Origin: Phaeodactylibacter luteus
GTDB taxonomy: Bacteria; Bacteroidota; Bacteroidia; Chitinophagales; Saprospiraceae
NCBI RefSeq assembly: GCF_007993045.1
Contig: NZ_VOOR01000017.1
Coordinates: forward strand, 1 to 64,000
Direction: 5' to 3'
Length of the DNA stretch: 64,000 nt
In this document: positions 8,284 through 15,108 of the stretch, one piece after another
Position numbering within the stretch: the first letter of the stretch is position 1
Layout of the letters: every line of letters starts with the position of its first letter
Position numbers and translations under genes: made by a program
Notes under the pieces: generated by a model
Databases searched by the model: none
Told to the model about the DNA's origin: nothing
Seen by the model: the letters and a program-made list of their open reading frames with translations, nothing else

Positions 8284-9858
8284 ATGACTTTAGTAATCGC
8301 CTATTCGGTTCTGGCTATTTATACGATCTCCCTCTTCTACATCACGGTCTACTGCGTGATGCAGTTCAACCTGCTATATCATTACAAGCGGCATCAGCGC
8401 GAAGTAGCACTCGGCTTGCAGCGGGAGCCCTCTGTGCCTAAGGCAAAGGCGGTGTCATCACGGGCTGCGGAGCTTGTGCTGGAGGGGGGCACGCCCGTAC
8501 TTGAAGAGGAGCCGGGCGAAGCTTATCCTTTTGTGACCGTGCAGCTGCCGATTTACAACGAATTTTATGTTATCGAGCGCCTCATCGATGCCGTAGCCGC
8601 TTTTGACTATCCGCGCGATCGTTTTGAAATACATGTGCTGGATGATTCTACTGATGAAACCGTGGAAGTGGTCCGCAAACGGGTAGCGCATTATCGGGCA
8701 CAGGGGGTCAATATCCGGCAGGTACAGCGGAAGAAGCGGCAAGGCTACAAGGCGGGAGCGCTTCGCGATGCTATGGAAATAGCAGAAGGGGAGTTTATCG
8801 CTATTTTTGATGCAGACTTCCTGCCCCGGCCAGACTTTTTAAAGCAGACCATCCCTTATTTCCAAGACCCTGTCATTGGGGTAGTGCAGACCCGCTGGGA
8901 GCACATCAACCAAGATTACTCCCTGATCACGAAGCTACAGGCGTTGCAGCTCAATGTGCATTTTACAGTAGAGCAGGTGGGCCGAATGACAGGCGAATAT
9001 CTGCTACAGTTCAATGGTACGGCAGGGGTGTGGCGCCGTGAGACAATTGAAGATGCCGGAGGATGGGAAGCAGATACGCTTACGGAAGACCTGGACCTCA
9101 GTATACGCGCACAGCTCAAAGGGTGGAAAATCTTTTTCCGGGAAGAGGTCGGCTCGCCTGCGGAGCTGCCGGTAGAAATGAACGCATTGAAGTCGCAGCA
9201 GTTCCGTTGGATGAAGGGCGGGGCTGAGACTGCCCGCAAGATGCTGCCTACAGTCTGGTCTTCCAATTTGACGCTGAACCAGAAAATCCATGCGACCAGC
9301 CATCTGCTGGCCAGTACTATTTTTGCTTTTGTTTTCATCACAGGCGTTTCAAGTGTGCCCTTGCTCTTCTTTTTGGGAGATTTGATACATGTAGGTTTCA
9401 GCAAAGACTTTTTTGCTTATTTCCTCGTAGGGCTGCTATCGATCATTGCGGTGTATTACGTTGCCAATGTACAGGCTCCGGTACACCGGCACTCTTATGG
9501 CAAGGCTTTGTATAAATTCGTCAGCCTTTTCCCTATGTTCTTGTCTCTTTCCATGGGGCTGGCGCTCCATAATACCGTCGCGGTAATCGAAGGCTGGAGG
9601 GGCAAGCAGTCTCCCTTTGTCCGCACCCCAAAGTTCAACATCAAAGGCATGGGCGATAGCTTCCGCAGCAGTAAGTACCTTACGCAGCAACTGACCTGGA
9701 CGACCATCCTGGAAGGGGCCCTTGCCCTTTATTTCACCGCAGCGGTGGTGGGCGGTATTTATATTCAGAATACGACCTTCCTGGTATTCCACCTAATGCT
9801 CGCTTTGGGCTATGGGGCTATTTTCTACTATACGCTCCGGCATAGGAGCCAAGCTTAA
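8284..9858 (+). CDS. Membrane GT2 glycosyltransferase, cellulose-synthase/ceramide-glucosyltransferase-like
   Basis: This is a processive-type GT2 enzyme of 524 residues in the inner membrane. One N-terminal membrane helix is followed by the catalytic domain with VLDDSTDET, the metal-binding FDADF, the acceptor-base motif LTEDLDLS and the QQFRW motif characteristic of cellulose/hyaluronan synthase-like enzymes. After it come several membrane helices (about residues 340-520). No c-di-GMP PilZ domain is present. ATG at 8284 is used; the TTG two codons earlier is less likely. It is 131 bp after the first glycosyltransferase and 14 bp before the GT-C gene. The product could be a glycolipid or polysaccharide. 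Confidence 0.9.
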   Translation: MTLVIAYSVLAIYTISLFYITVYCVMQFNLLYHYKRHQREVALGLQREPSVPKAKAVSSRAAELVLEGGTPVLEEEPGEAYPFVTVQLPIYNEFYVIERLIDAVAAFDYPRDRFEIHVLDDSTDETVEVVRKRVAHYRAQGVNIRQVQRKKRQGYKAGALRDAMEIAEGEFIAIFDADFLPRPDFLKQTIPYFQDPVIGVVQTRWEHINQDYSLITKLQALQLNVHFTVEQVGRMTGEYLLQFNGTAGVWRRETIEDAGGWEADTLTEDLDLSIRAQLKGWKIFFREEVGSPAELPVEMNALKSQQFRWMKGGAETARKMLPTVWSSNLTLNQKIHATSHLLASTIFAFVFITGVSSVPLLFFLGDLIHVGFSKDFFAYFLVGLLSIIAVYYVANVQAPVHRHSYGKALYKFVSLFPMFLSLSMGLALHNTVAVIEGWRGKQSPFVRTPKFNIKGMGDSFRSSKYLTQQLTWTTILEGALALYFTAAVVGGIYIQNTTFLVFHLMLALGYGAIFYYTLRHRSQA

Positions 9859-9872
9859 ACCAGCAGCAGCCC

Positions 9873-11201
9873 ATGTCCGGCAGCAAAATACACTGGGGCT
9901 GGAGTATTGGCTTGGCAGGAGGGGCCGCCTGGGTAGGCTGGTGGCCTGCACAGCACGAGTTCTGGCATATTGCTGGAGGCTATACTTTGGCTTTTTTGGG
10001 CTACCTGGGCCTGATGAGCAAGGGAGGGCCGCCTGTGAAACATCTGTTCGCCCTGGCCATTCTTGCCCGTTTGCTCCTTTGGCCTGCGATGCCGCAGCTG
10101 TCCGATGATATCTATCGTTTTTTATGGGATGGGAGGCTTATCCTGAGTGGCATCAACCCATTTGCTGCAACGCCGGCCGAGCTAATGGGATGGCCCAGAC
10201 TTCCCAATGGCATCACGCCAGAGCTGTTTGCCCGGCTGAACTCTCCTGAGTACTTCACCATCTACCCCCCTGTGGCCCAAGGCATTTTTGCGCTGTCCTG
10301 CCTGGCTTTCCCAGAGAGCATCTACGGCAGTACGATGCTCATGAAAGCGTTTTTGTTCTGTTTTGAACTGGGTAGCATTTGGCTGCTGCCAAAATTGTTG
10401 GCTCGGGTTGGGCTTTCGGAGCGGGCTGCATTCTGGTACCTTTTGAACCCATTGATCTTGGTAGAGGTGATGGGCAACCTTCATTTCGAAGGGGCGATGG
10501 TATTCTTCCTGGTCGCTGCTTTATGGGGGCTTCACCGGAAAAAGTTGGCTTTGAGCGCACTGGCTATGGCCCTGGCTGTGGCAGCCAAGCTCCTGCCCTT
10601 GATTTTTATGCCTTTCTTGATCCGTTTGCTGGGCATCAAGGGCAGCATCCGGTATTTTGCCCTAATGGGGGCCGTGCTGCTGTTGTTGTTCGGCCCATTG
10701 CTGGGGCAGGCGTTTTTTGATGGCTTCGGCAGTAGCCTAGACCTTTACTTCCGGCGGTTCGAGTTCAATGCCAGTGTGTACTATCTACTCCGGTGGGCCG
10801 GCTATCAGTGGGCCGGCTATAACCTCATTGCCTGGATAGGGCCAAGCTTGGCGGTAGGGACTTTTTTTGGGGTGCTGCTCTTGGCGTACAAAGAAGCACA
10901 GCAGGGCGGGGAGCCGATGAGGATGGGGTATTGGCTTGCTGCTATATGCCTGTACCTGGCGTTCACCCCTACCGTTCACCCTTGGTATGTTGCGCTCCCT
11001 CTTTTGTTGAGCTGTTTTACCCGGTTTCGCTTTCCGGTAGCCTGGTCAATATTGGTGCCTTTGACCTATATCAATTATCAAGGGGGCGTATACCATGAGA
11101 ACCTGGCGGTAGTGGCACTGGAGTACTTGGCTGTTGCAGGATGGGGGGTGTGGGAATGGCGCTGGGGCAGTGCTGCAAAGAAAAGCCCGACAGCTGCTTA
11201 A
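9873..11201 (+). CDS. GT-C family membrane mannosyltransferase-like protein
   Basis: This is an integral membrane protein of 442 residues with about ten helices. The first periplasmic loop carries LSDDIYRFLWDGRL and GINPFAATP. These acidic-loop residues mark polyprenol-phosphate-mannose-dependent GT-C enzymes (MptA-like or GT87-like). Such enzymes use a lipid-linked sugar donor on the periplasmic side. The two GT2 genes just upstream, one resembling a polyprenol-phosphate sugar synthase, fit a three-step glycoconjugate pathway. The stop codon at 11199-11201 lies inside a perfect inverted repeat that forms the terminator of the convergent rhodanese gene. Donor and acceptor remain unknown. Confidence 0.85.
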   Translation: MSGSKIHWGWSIGLAGGAAWVGWWPAQHEFWHIAGGYTLAFLGYLGLMSKGGPPVKHLFALAILARLLLWPAMPQLSDDIYRFLWDGRLILSGINPFAATPAELMGWPRLPNGITPELFARLNSPEYFTIYPPVAQGIFALSCLAFPESIYGSTMLMKAFLFCFELGSIWLLPKLLARVGLSERAAFWYLLNPLILVEVMGNLHFEGAMVFFLVAALWGLHRKKLALSALAMALAVAAKLLPLIFMPFLIRLLGIKGSIRYFALMGAVLLLLFGPLLGQAFFDGFGSSLDLYFRRFEFNASVYYLLRWAGYQWAGYNLIAWIGPSLAVGTFFGVLLLAYKEAQQGGEPMRMGYWLAAICLYLAFTPTVHPWYVALPLLLSCFTRFRFPVAWSILVPLTYINYQGGVYHENLAVVALEYLAVAGWGVWEWRWGSAAKKSPTAA

Positions 11202-11213
11202 GCAGCTGCCGGG
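11186..11213 (-). terminator. Terminator of the rhodanese gene, overlapping the GT-C stop codon
   Basis: CCCG-a-CAGCTGCTTAAGCAGCTG-c-CGGG forms a long stem. On the minus strand it is followed by CTTTTCTTT, a U-rich tract. It lies 34 bp after the rhodanese stop. The GT-C TAA stop sits in the apex of the same palindrome. Confidence 0.7.
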
Positions 11214-11246
11214 CACATGGTATAGCATTAGTTCTGCCCCGATGGG

Positions 11247-11567
11247 TTAGCCTTTCATAATGGCCTCTACCTGGCCGAGGCTGCCTGCGTTGTAAGCTTC
11301 TATGCCGTTTTGCGTTAGCATCTGGGCGGCCATTCCACTACGGTTGCCCGAGCGGCAGTATGCGACAACGGGCTTTCCCGATTTTTTGATTTTTTCCAGA
11401 TTTTGCTGCAAAGATTGTAGGGGGATGTTGACAGCTCCCTTGGCATGGCCACTATTGAACTCGCCTGGTGTGCGCACATCTAAGAGCATAGCGCCATTAT
11501 CGAGCTGTGCTTTGATGTTAGCCGTATCTGCACCTGAACCGAAAAGCTGATTGATTATTCCAAACAT
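11247..11567 (-). CDS. Single-domain rhodanese sulfurtransferase
   Basis: This small rhodanese of 106 residues transfers sulfane sulfur via a persulfide. The active Cys is at residue 71 in the loop CRSGNRSG, which resembles the PspE/GlpE loop. The LLDVRTPGEFNSGHAKGAVN stretch is the standard start of the fold. No signal peptide is evident, so it is probably cytoplasmic. A strong minus-strand terminator lies 34 bp downstream and the gene looks monocistronic. Physiological donor and acceptor cannot be told. Confidence 0.88.
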   Translation of the reverse strand: MFGIINQLFGSGADTANIKAQLDNGAMLLDVRTPGEFNSGHAKGAVNIPLQSLQQNLEKIKKSGKPVVAYCRSGNRSGMAAQMLTQNGIEAYNAGSLGQVEAIMKG

Positions 11568-11662
11568 GGTCGTTGTTTTTTTTACAAATATGGGGCTGTT
11601 TGGAGGTCAATATCAGTGATGGCCATCACAAGGGGCTCATTAGGCGCAAGGAGAAGAAACAT

Positions 11663-11685
11663 AAAAAGCCCTTGAAGGGCTTTTT
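11663..11685. terminator. Bidirectional hairpin terminator
   Basis: AAAAAGCCC-TTGAA-GGGCTTTTT is a perfect stem with an A run and a T run, so it can act in either direction. On the minus strand it would end a short transcript started near 11857. Confidence 0.75.
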
Positions 11686-11701
11686 ACTAAGTGTTGTTCG
11701 T

Positions 11702-11854
11702 TCATTCGCCATTCAAGGCAGTGATGTGAGGATCGTTAAACCCTTGATTAGTGAGGAGAGCTCCTAATGTCAAAAGACAAAGTGGCTCAAAGAATAGGTA
11801 AGGAGTTGCTAAGGTTGTGGTTTGGCGGGGCATGTAGGTTGGTTTGTGTTGCAT
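11702..11854 (-). CDS. Candidate 50-residue small protein or short RNA gene
   Basis: A 50-codon frame runs from ATG at 11854 to TGA at 11702 and begins MQHKPTYMPRQTTTLATPYL. It has a mildly hydrophobic middle (residues 19-35) and no recognised family. A TACTTTTG box, a full match to the Bacteroidota -7 consensus TAnnTTTG, lies at 11862-11869, only eight bases before the ATG. A terminator follows the stop by 17 bases. The complete unit of promoter, about 195-nt transcript and terminator is what supports it; a 50-codon open frame alone is weak. The transcript might equally be a non-coding RNA. Confidence 0.3.
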   Translation of the reverse strand: MQHKPTYMPRQTTTLATPYLFFEPLCLLTLGALLTNQGFNDPHITALNGE

Positions 11855-11860
11855 TTGATT

Positions 11861-11879
11861 GCAAAAGTAGCGCTTTTGC
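11861..11879 (-). promoter_or_regulatory. Candidate minus-strand promoter inside a palindrome
   Basis: GCAAAAG-tagcg-CTTTTGC is an inverted repeat that contains TACTTTTG on the minus strand, matching the Bacteroidota -7 element. No clear -33 TTTG is seen. The palindrome could be an operator. Confidence 0.35.
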
Positions 11880-12242
11880 TATATTTAAGTACTGATTTGT
11901 TTTTTTGGGTTAAAAGAATGAATTTCAGTGCTTTATAGGCTTTTTTTCAAAAAGCATGTCACATTTTTTAATTTATAAAATAAAAAAATGACAGGGTTAA
12001 AAGCCTTTCTTTGATTTTTCCATTTTCCATGCCTCAACGGCTTATCGGAAAAGAGCAAACCTCTCTTCGTTTACAGAGGCTGAAAGGGCTGAGGAAAGTA
12101 CTTTCTGTTGTTTGTAGTCCCTATGGATGAGCACGATCGAATACAGGGTGGAGCAGTGCAGAGTGTTGTGTTTTGTGACAAAAAAGGCCCAAAGGGGCAA
12201 GGTGGCACTACAGGGCTTGCACGATGCAAGGGCATGTAAGGA

Positions 12243-12361
12243 CTAGCGCTGCGGAGGGGTGGCAAGCCCGATAGGGCCGAGCGAATAGCGAGCCCCGCAG
12301 CATAGCGGCACCTGCCTGCGGCAGGGGCAGGCCCCATAAAAATGAGCATCTGGCTTGTGCC
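12243..12361 (+). repeat. Dispersed intergenic element, copy 2
   Basis: The core from CTAGCGCTGCGGAGGGG to GGCAGGGGCAGGCCCC is intact, with hairpins GCCC-gata-GGGC and CCTGCC-tgc-GGCAGG. The right terminus ends CTGGCTTGTGCC. The left terminus is diverged. Confidence 0.85.
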
Positions 12362-12425
12362 AAAAGGGGTTGCCTTGCCGGCAATTTGTATTTTGGCCGT
12401 ATAATCACGCAAGAGGAACTGGCAG

Positions 12426-13619
12426 ATGAAAAACCAAGTATACTTATTGGAAGGGGTGGTACAGGATTATGCCTGGGGCGGCTATGATTTTATCCCTGAG
12501 TTGACCGGCTTTCCGAGGAGCGGACAGCCTGCAGCAGAATATTGGCTGGGCGCGCACAACAGAGGGGAGGCCACTGTGCTGATTGATGGAGGGAAGCGGC
12601 CGTTGGGGCAGTTGCTCCGGGAACGCCCAGAATGGCTAGGCCCTAAGGTGGTAAAGGGCTTTGCAGGCGAGCTGCCTTTTCTTTTCAAGGTGTTGGATGT
12701 AAGAGAGATGCTGTCCATACAAAGCCATCCCAACAAAGCGCAGGCCAAGGCCGGCTTTGCCCGTGAAAACCAGGCGGGCATCCCCATTGATGCCCCTTAT
12801 CGCAATTTTAAAGACGACAACCACAAACCGGAGGTCATGGTCGCCCTGACCGATTTCTGGCTGCTGCACGGGTTCCGTCCGGCTCTGCAGCTCGAAGCCG
12901 TGCTCGCTTCCAGGGAAGCGCTTTGGCCTGTCCGAGAGTTGATTGCCAGCAGAGGGCTTCCCAAGGCATACGAGTATTTAATGGCCTGCCCCCAATCAGA
13001 GGTAGACCAATTATTATTGCCATTGTACCGTGCTTTGTCTGCTGATCCGCCATCGGGGCGTGAGAACCCTGACTTTTGGGCTTACCGGGCATTCCAGCAG
13101 TATACCAAAGGCGAAGGGGAGGGGTTTGACCGCGGTGTTTTTTCTGTTTACCTGCTCAACTTGGTGTACGTAGCGCCCGGTCAGGGCATTTATCAGGGGG
13201 CAGGCATCCCCCATGCTTACTTAGAGGGCGCCAATATGGAGCTGATGGCCAATTCCGATAATGTCTTCCGGGGCGGGCTGACCGTTAAGCATATTGATGT
13301 GCCAGAACTGATGAACCACTTGGTTTTTGATCCGGTTGCTCCAAAGCTTATCGAGGGCAGCGAACAGGGGGCGCTGCAGGTTTTCCAAACTCCAGCGGAA
13401 GATTTTGAGCTCCGGCGGATTCAGCTCGGCAAAGCATCAACGTATGATACCGGCTCTGCCAAGCATATCGGGATAGCGATCGTATTAGGCGGCAAGGTAG
13501 CAGTAGGCGAGGGGCAGCAGTTCAGTAGGGGGCAGGCTTTTTTATGGCCCGCAGGCACTGCTTTGAAGCTGCGGGCCATAGAGGCAGCGGACCTCTTCTG
13601 GGCTACCCTGCCGGGCTGA
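12426..13619 (+). CDS. manA: Mannose-6-phosphate isomerase, class I
   Basis: This zinc-dependent cytoplasmic isomerase of 397 residues interconverts mannose-6-phosphate and fructose-6-phosphate. The metal ligands are visible: Gln99 and His101 in QSHPN, Glu136 in HKPEVMVAL, and the His of GIPHAYLEG near residue 265. Length and the C-terminal cupin-like part fit type I enzymes. It can feed GDP-mannose synthesis, which suits the glycosyltransferase genes upstream, although a long spacer with a repeat copy separates them. It is convergent with the HtrA-like gene, one base apart. Confidence 0.93.
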   Translation: MKNQVYLLEGVVQDYAWGGYDFIPELTGFPRSGQPAAEYWLGAHNRGEATVLIDGGKRPLGQLLRERPEWLGPKVVKGFAGELPFLFKVLDVREMLSIQSHPNKAQAKAGFARENQAGIPIDAPYRNFKDDNHKPEVMVALTDFWLLHGFRPALQLEAVLASREALWPVRELIASRGLPKAYEYLMACPQSEVDQLLLPLYRALSADPPSGRENPDFWAYRAFQQYTKGEGEGFDRGVFSVYLLNLVYVAPGQGIYQGAGIPHAYLEGANMELMANSDNVFRGGLTVKHIDVPELMNHLVFDPVAPKLIEGSEQGALQVFQTPAEDFELRRIQLGKASTYDTGSAKHIGIAIVLGGKVAVGEGQQFSRGQAFLWPAGTALKLRAIEAADLFWATLPG

Positions 13620-13620
13620 T

Positions 13621-14727
13621 TTACTCTGTCAGGCTTTGTAGGACGACGTTGTCCCGGCGGTACTTCTGCCCGTCCCGGTAAAACTCCAGGCTAACCCGCT
13701 CTCCGGGGCGGAAGAGGGCAATCTGTTCTTGGAGCTGAGGTACAGAATTGGTTTTCACCGCATTGATGCTGATGATGACATCGCCTTGCCGGAGCCCTGC
13801 TTCAGCAGCACTGCTGCCCCGGCTCACATTATTGACATAAACACCCGCCACGCTTGGCAAGGATAGCCGTTGGGCTAGTTCGCCTGTTACTTCTGCTATG
13901 CCGATGCCCAAGATCGCACGTTGCACTTCTCCGAACTCACGTATATCCCGGATGACTTTCCGGACCAAGTTGGAGGGGATAGCGAAGGAGTACCCTTCAT
14001 ATCCGCCCGATTCGCTGATGATAGCGGTGTTGATGCCTATCAGCTCGCCTTGCTCATTGACCAATGCGCCTCCGCTATTGCCAGGGTTGACCACTGCGTC
14101 GGTCTGAATGAAGGATTCGATGGAGTAGGAGCCGCGCAAAATGTTGATATTTCTGGCTTTGGCGCTTACAATCCCCGCAGTGACGGTAGAGGAGAGGTTG
14201 AAGGGGTTGCCGACGGCCAAGACCCACTGCCCAACTTCTACCCCATCAGAATCTCCGTAGACCAGGTGCCTTAAGCCACGGGCGTCAATTTTCAGCAAGG
14301 CCAGGTCTGTTGTAGGGTCGGAGCCGATGAGCTCTGCCTCAAGTTTCCTTTTGTCGAACATAGAGACCTCAAAGGTGCTGCCGTCTTCAATGACGTGATG
14401 GTTGGTGATGAGGTACCCGTCAGAAGCGATGATGACGCCTGAGCCGGAGGCGATCCGGTACCCGCTGGCACTGAGGGTATTGATGTTCACCACGGCAGAG
14501 GTAACGAGCTTGGAGGTCGCCACAAAATCAGCAAGCGGGGCTTGCCGGAGCGGGCCAGGGCTCAGGTTGACAGGGGCTGGGGCAGGCCCTGACCTTTGAG
14601 AAGTGAGCACTGGCGATGCATTGGCGCTCTGTGATAAAGCTCCCAACTGCAATTGGTGCTGCAGCAAAAAGAAGGTGCACAGAGCGCTACATACAGCAAT
14701 GAGAATGCCGATAGCAATTGATTTCAT
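13621..14727 (-). CDS. HtrA/DegS-like serine protease
   Basis: This periplasmic quality-control protease has 368 residues. It begins with one uncleaved-looking hydrophobic helix (residues 4-22) and a Pro/Ser-rich linker. The trypsin-like domain follows with catalytic His111 (TNHHVIEDG), Asp141 (TTDLALLKID) and Ser218 (NPGNSGGAL). One PDZ domain (about residues 268-355) includes GVYVNNVSRGSSAAEAGL. A single PDZ and N-terminal anchor are DegS-like rather than DegP-like. Family members degrade or sense misfolded envelope proteins. It is transcribed away from the inserted element at 14868. Confidence 0.93.
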   Translation of the reverse strand: MKSIAIGILIAVCSALCTFFLLQHQLQLGALSQSANASPVLTSQRSGPAPAPVNLSPGPLRQAPLADFVATSKLVTSAVVNINTLSASGYRIASGSGVIIASDGYLITNHHVIEDGSTFEVSMFDKRKLEAELIGSDPTTDLALLKIDARGLRHLVYGDSDGVEVGQWVLAVGNPFNLSSTVTAGIVSAKARNINILRGSYSIESFIQTDAVVNPGNSGGALVNEQGELIGINTAIISESGGYEGYSFAIPSNLVRKVIRDIREFGEVQRAILGIGIAEVTGELAQRLSLPSVAGVYVNNVSRGSSAAEAGLRQGDVIISINAVKTNSVPQLQEQIALFRPGERVSLEFYRDGQKYRRDNVVLQSLTE

Positions 14728-15108
14728 AGTTTAGCTGTTTGTCTCCTTAAGTAAGGGTGGATGGAGGGGCCACCCCAACTGTAGATTATAGATATTGTGA
14801 GTTCTGGCAGCTGGCTTATTGAGGCGTTTGACAGTTCAAACGGCAAAAGCAGCAAAACGGCGAACCTTTAAGAGCGTATTGGGGCTTTAGTAATCGGTCT
14901 ATCCCGCTAGACAGCGGGGCACTTTTTCGCTTATACTTCGCCCCGAAAATCCTTCCCGCTTTTGTGCATAAAAAGTGGGACTTGGCTAAACTCCGGTTTT
15001 CGGGTCTCGTCTAATCAAAAAGTTGCTAGTTTCCGACTAGAAGGCCAAAATCCAACACGCTCTAAAACAACTTGGTTTGCGGCCGTTCATTATTCGGTCA
15101 AACATTGA
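14728..15108. other. Intergenic region with inverted-repeat element
   Basis: The 381-bp gap between two minus-strand genes is mostly the element at 14868-15066. The remaining flank at 14728-14867 is the probable promoter region of the HtrA-like gene. No open frame of note was seen. Confidence 0.6.
14868..15066. mobile_element. MITE-like element with IS5-type ends
   Basis: The left end TTTAAGAGCGTATTGGGGCTTT and the reverse complement of the right end (TTTTAGAGCGTGTTGGATTT) match at 16 of about 21 positions. The ends enclose about 200 bp with no gene. The flanks TTAA and TAAA are a near-match 4-bp duplication, as IS5-group elements make. The GAGCGTGTTGG-type terminus also resembles IS5-group ends. 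It looks like a non-autonomous derivative. Confidence 0.55.

Larger units (their letters stand above)
11568..12425. other. Long intergenic region, partly AT-rich
   Basis: This 858-bp region separates the divergent rhodanese and mannose-6-phosphate isomerase genes. It holds a bidirectional terminator (11663-11685), a candidate minus-strand promoter and 50-codon frame (11702-11869), an AT-rich stretch (11880-12030) and copy 2 of the dispersed element (12243-12361). I see no tRNA or known structured RNA. Confidence 0.6.

Noticed and set aside
12071-12412. Open frames across repeat copies (also at 17647-17880, 37408-38010 and 55768-55998) giving similar peptides with LAIRSALSG-type sequence
   Set aside because: The similarity comes from the dispersed DNA element read in several frames and directions. 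There are no start signals, codon bias or family matches, so they are not a gene family.
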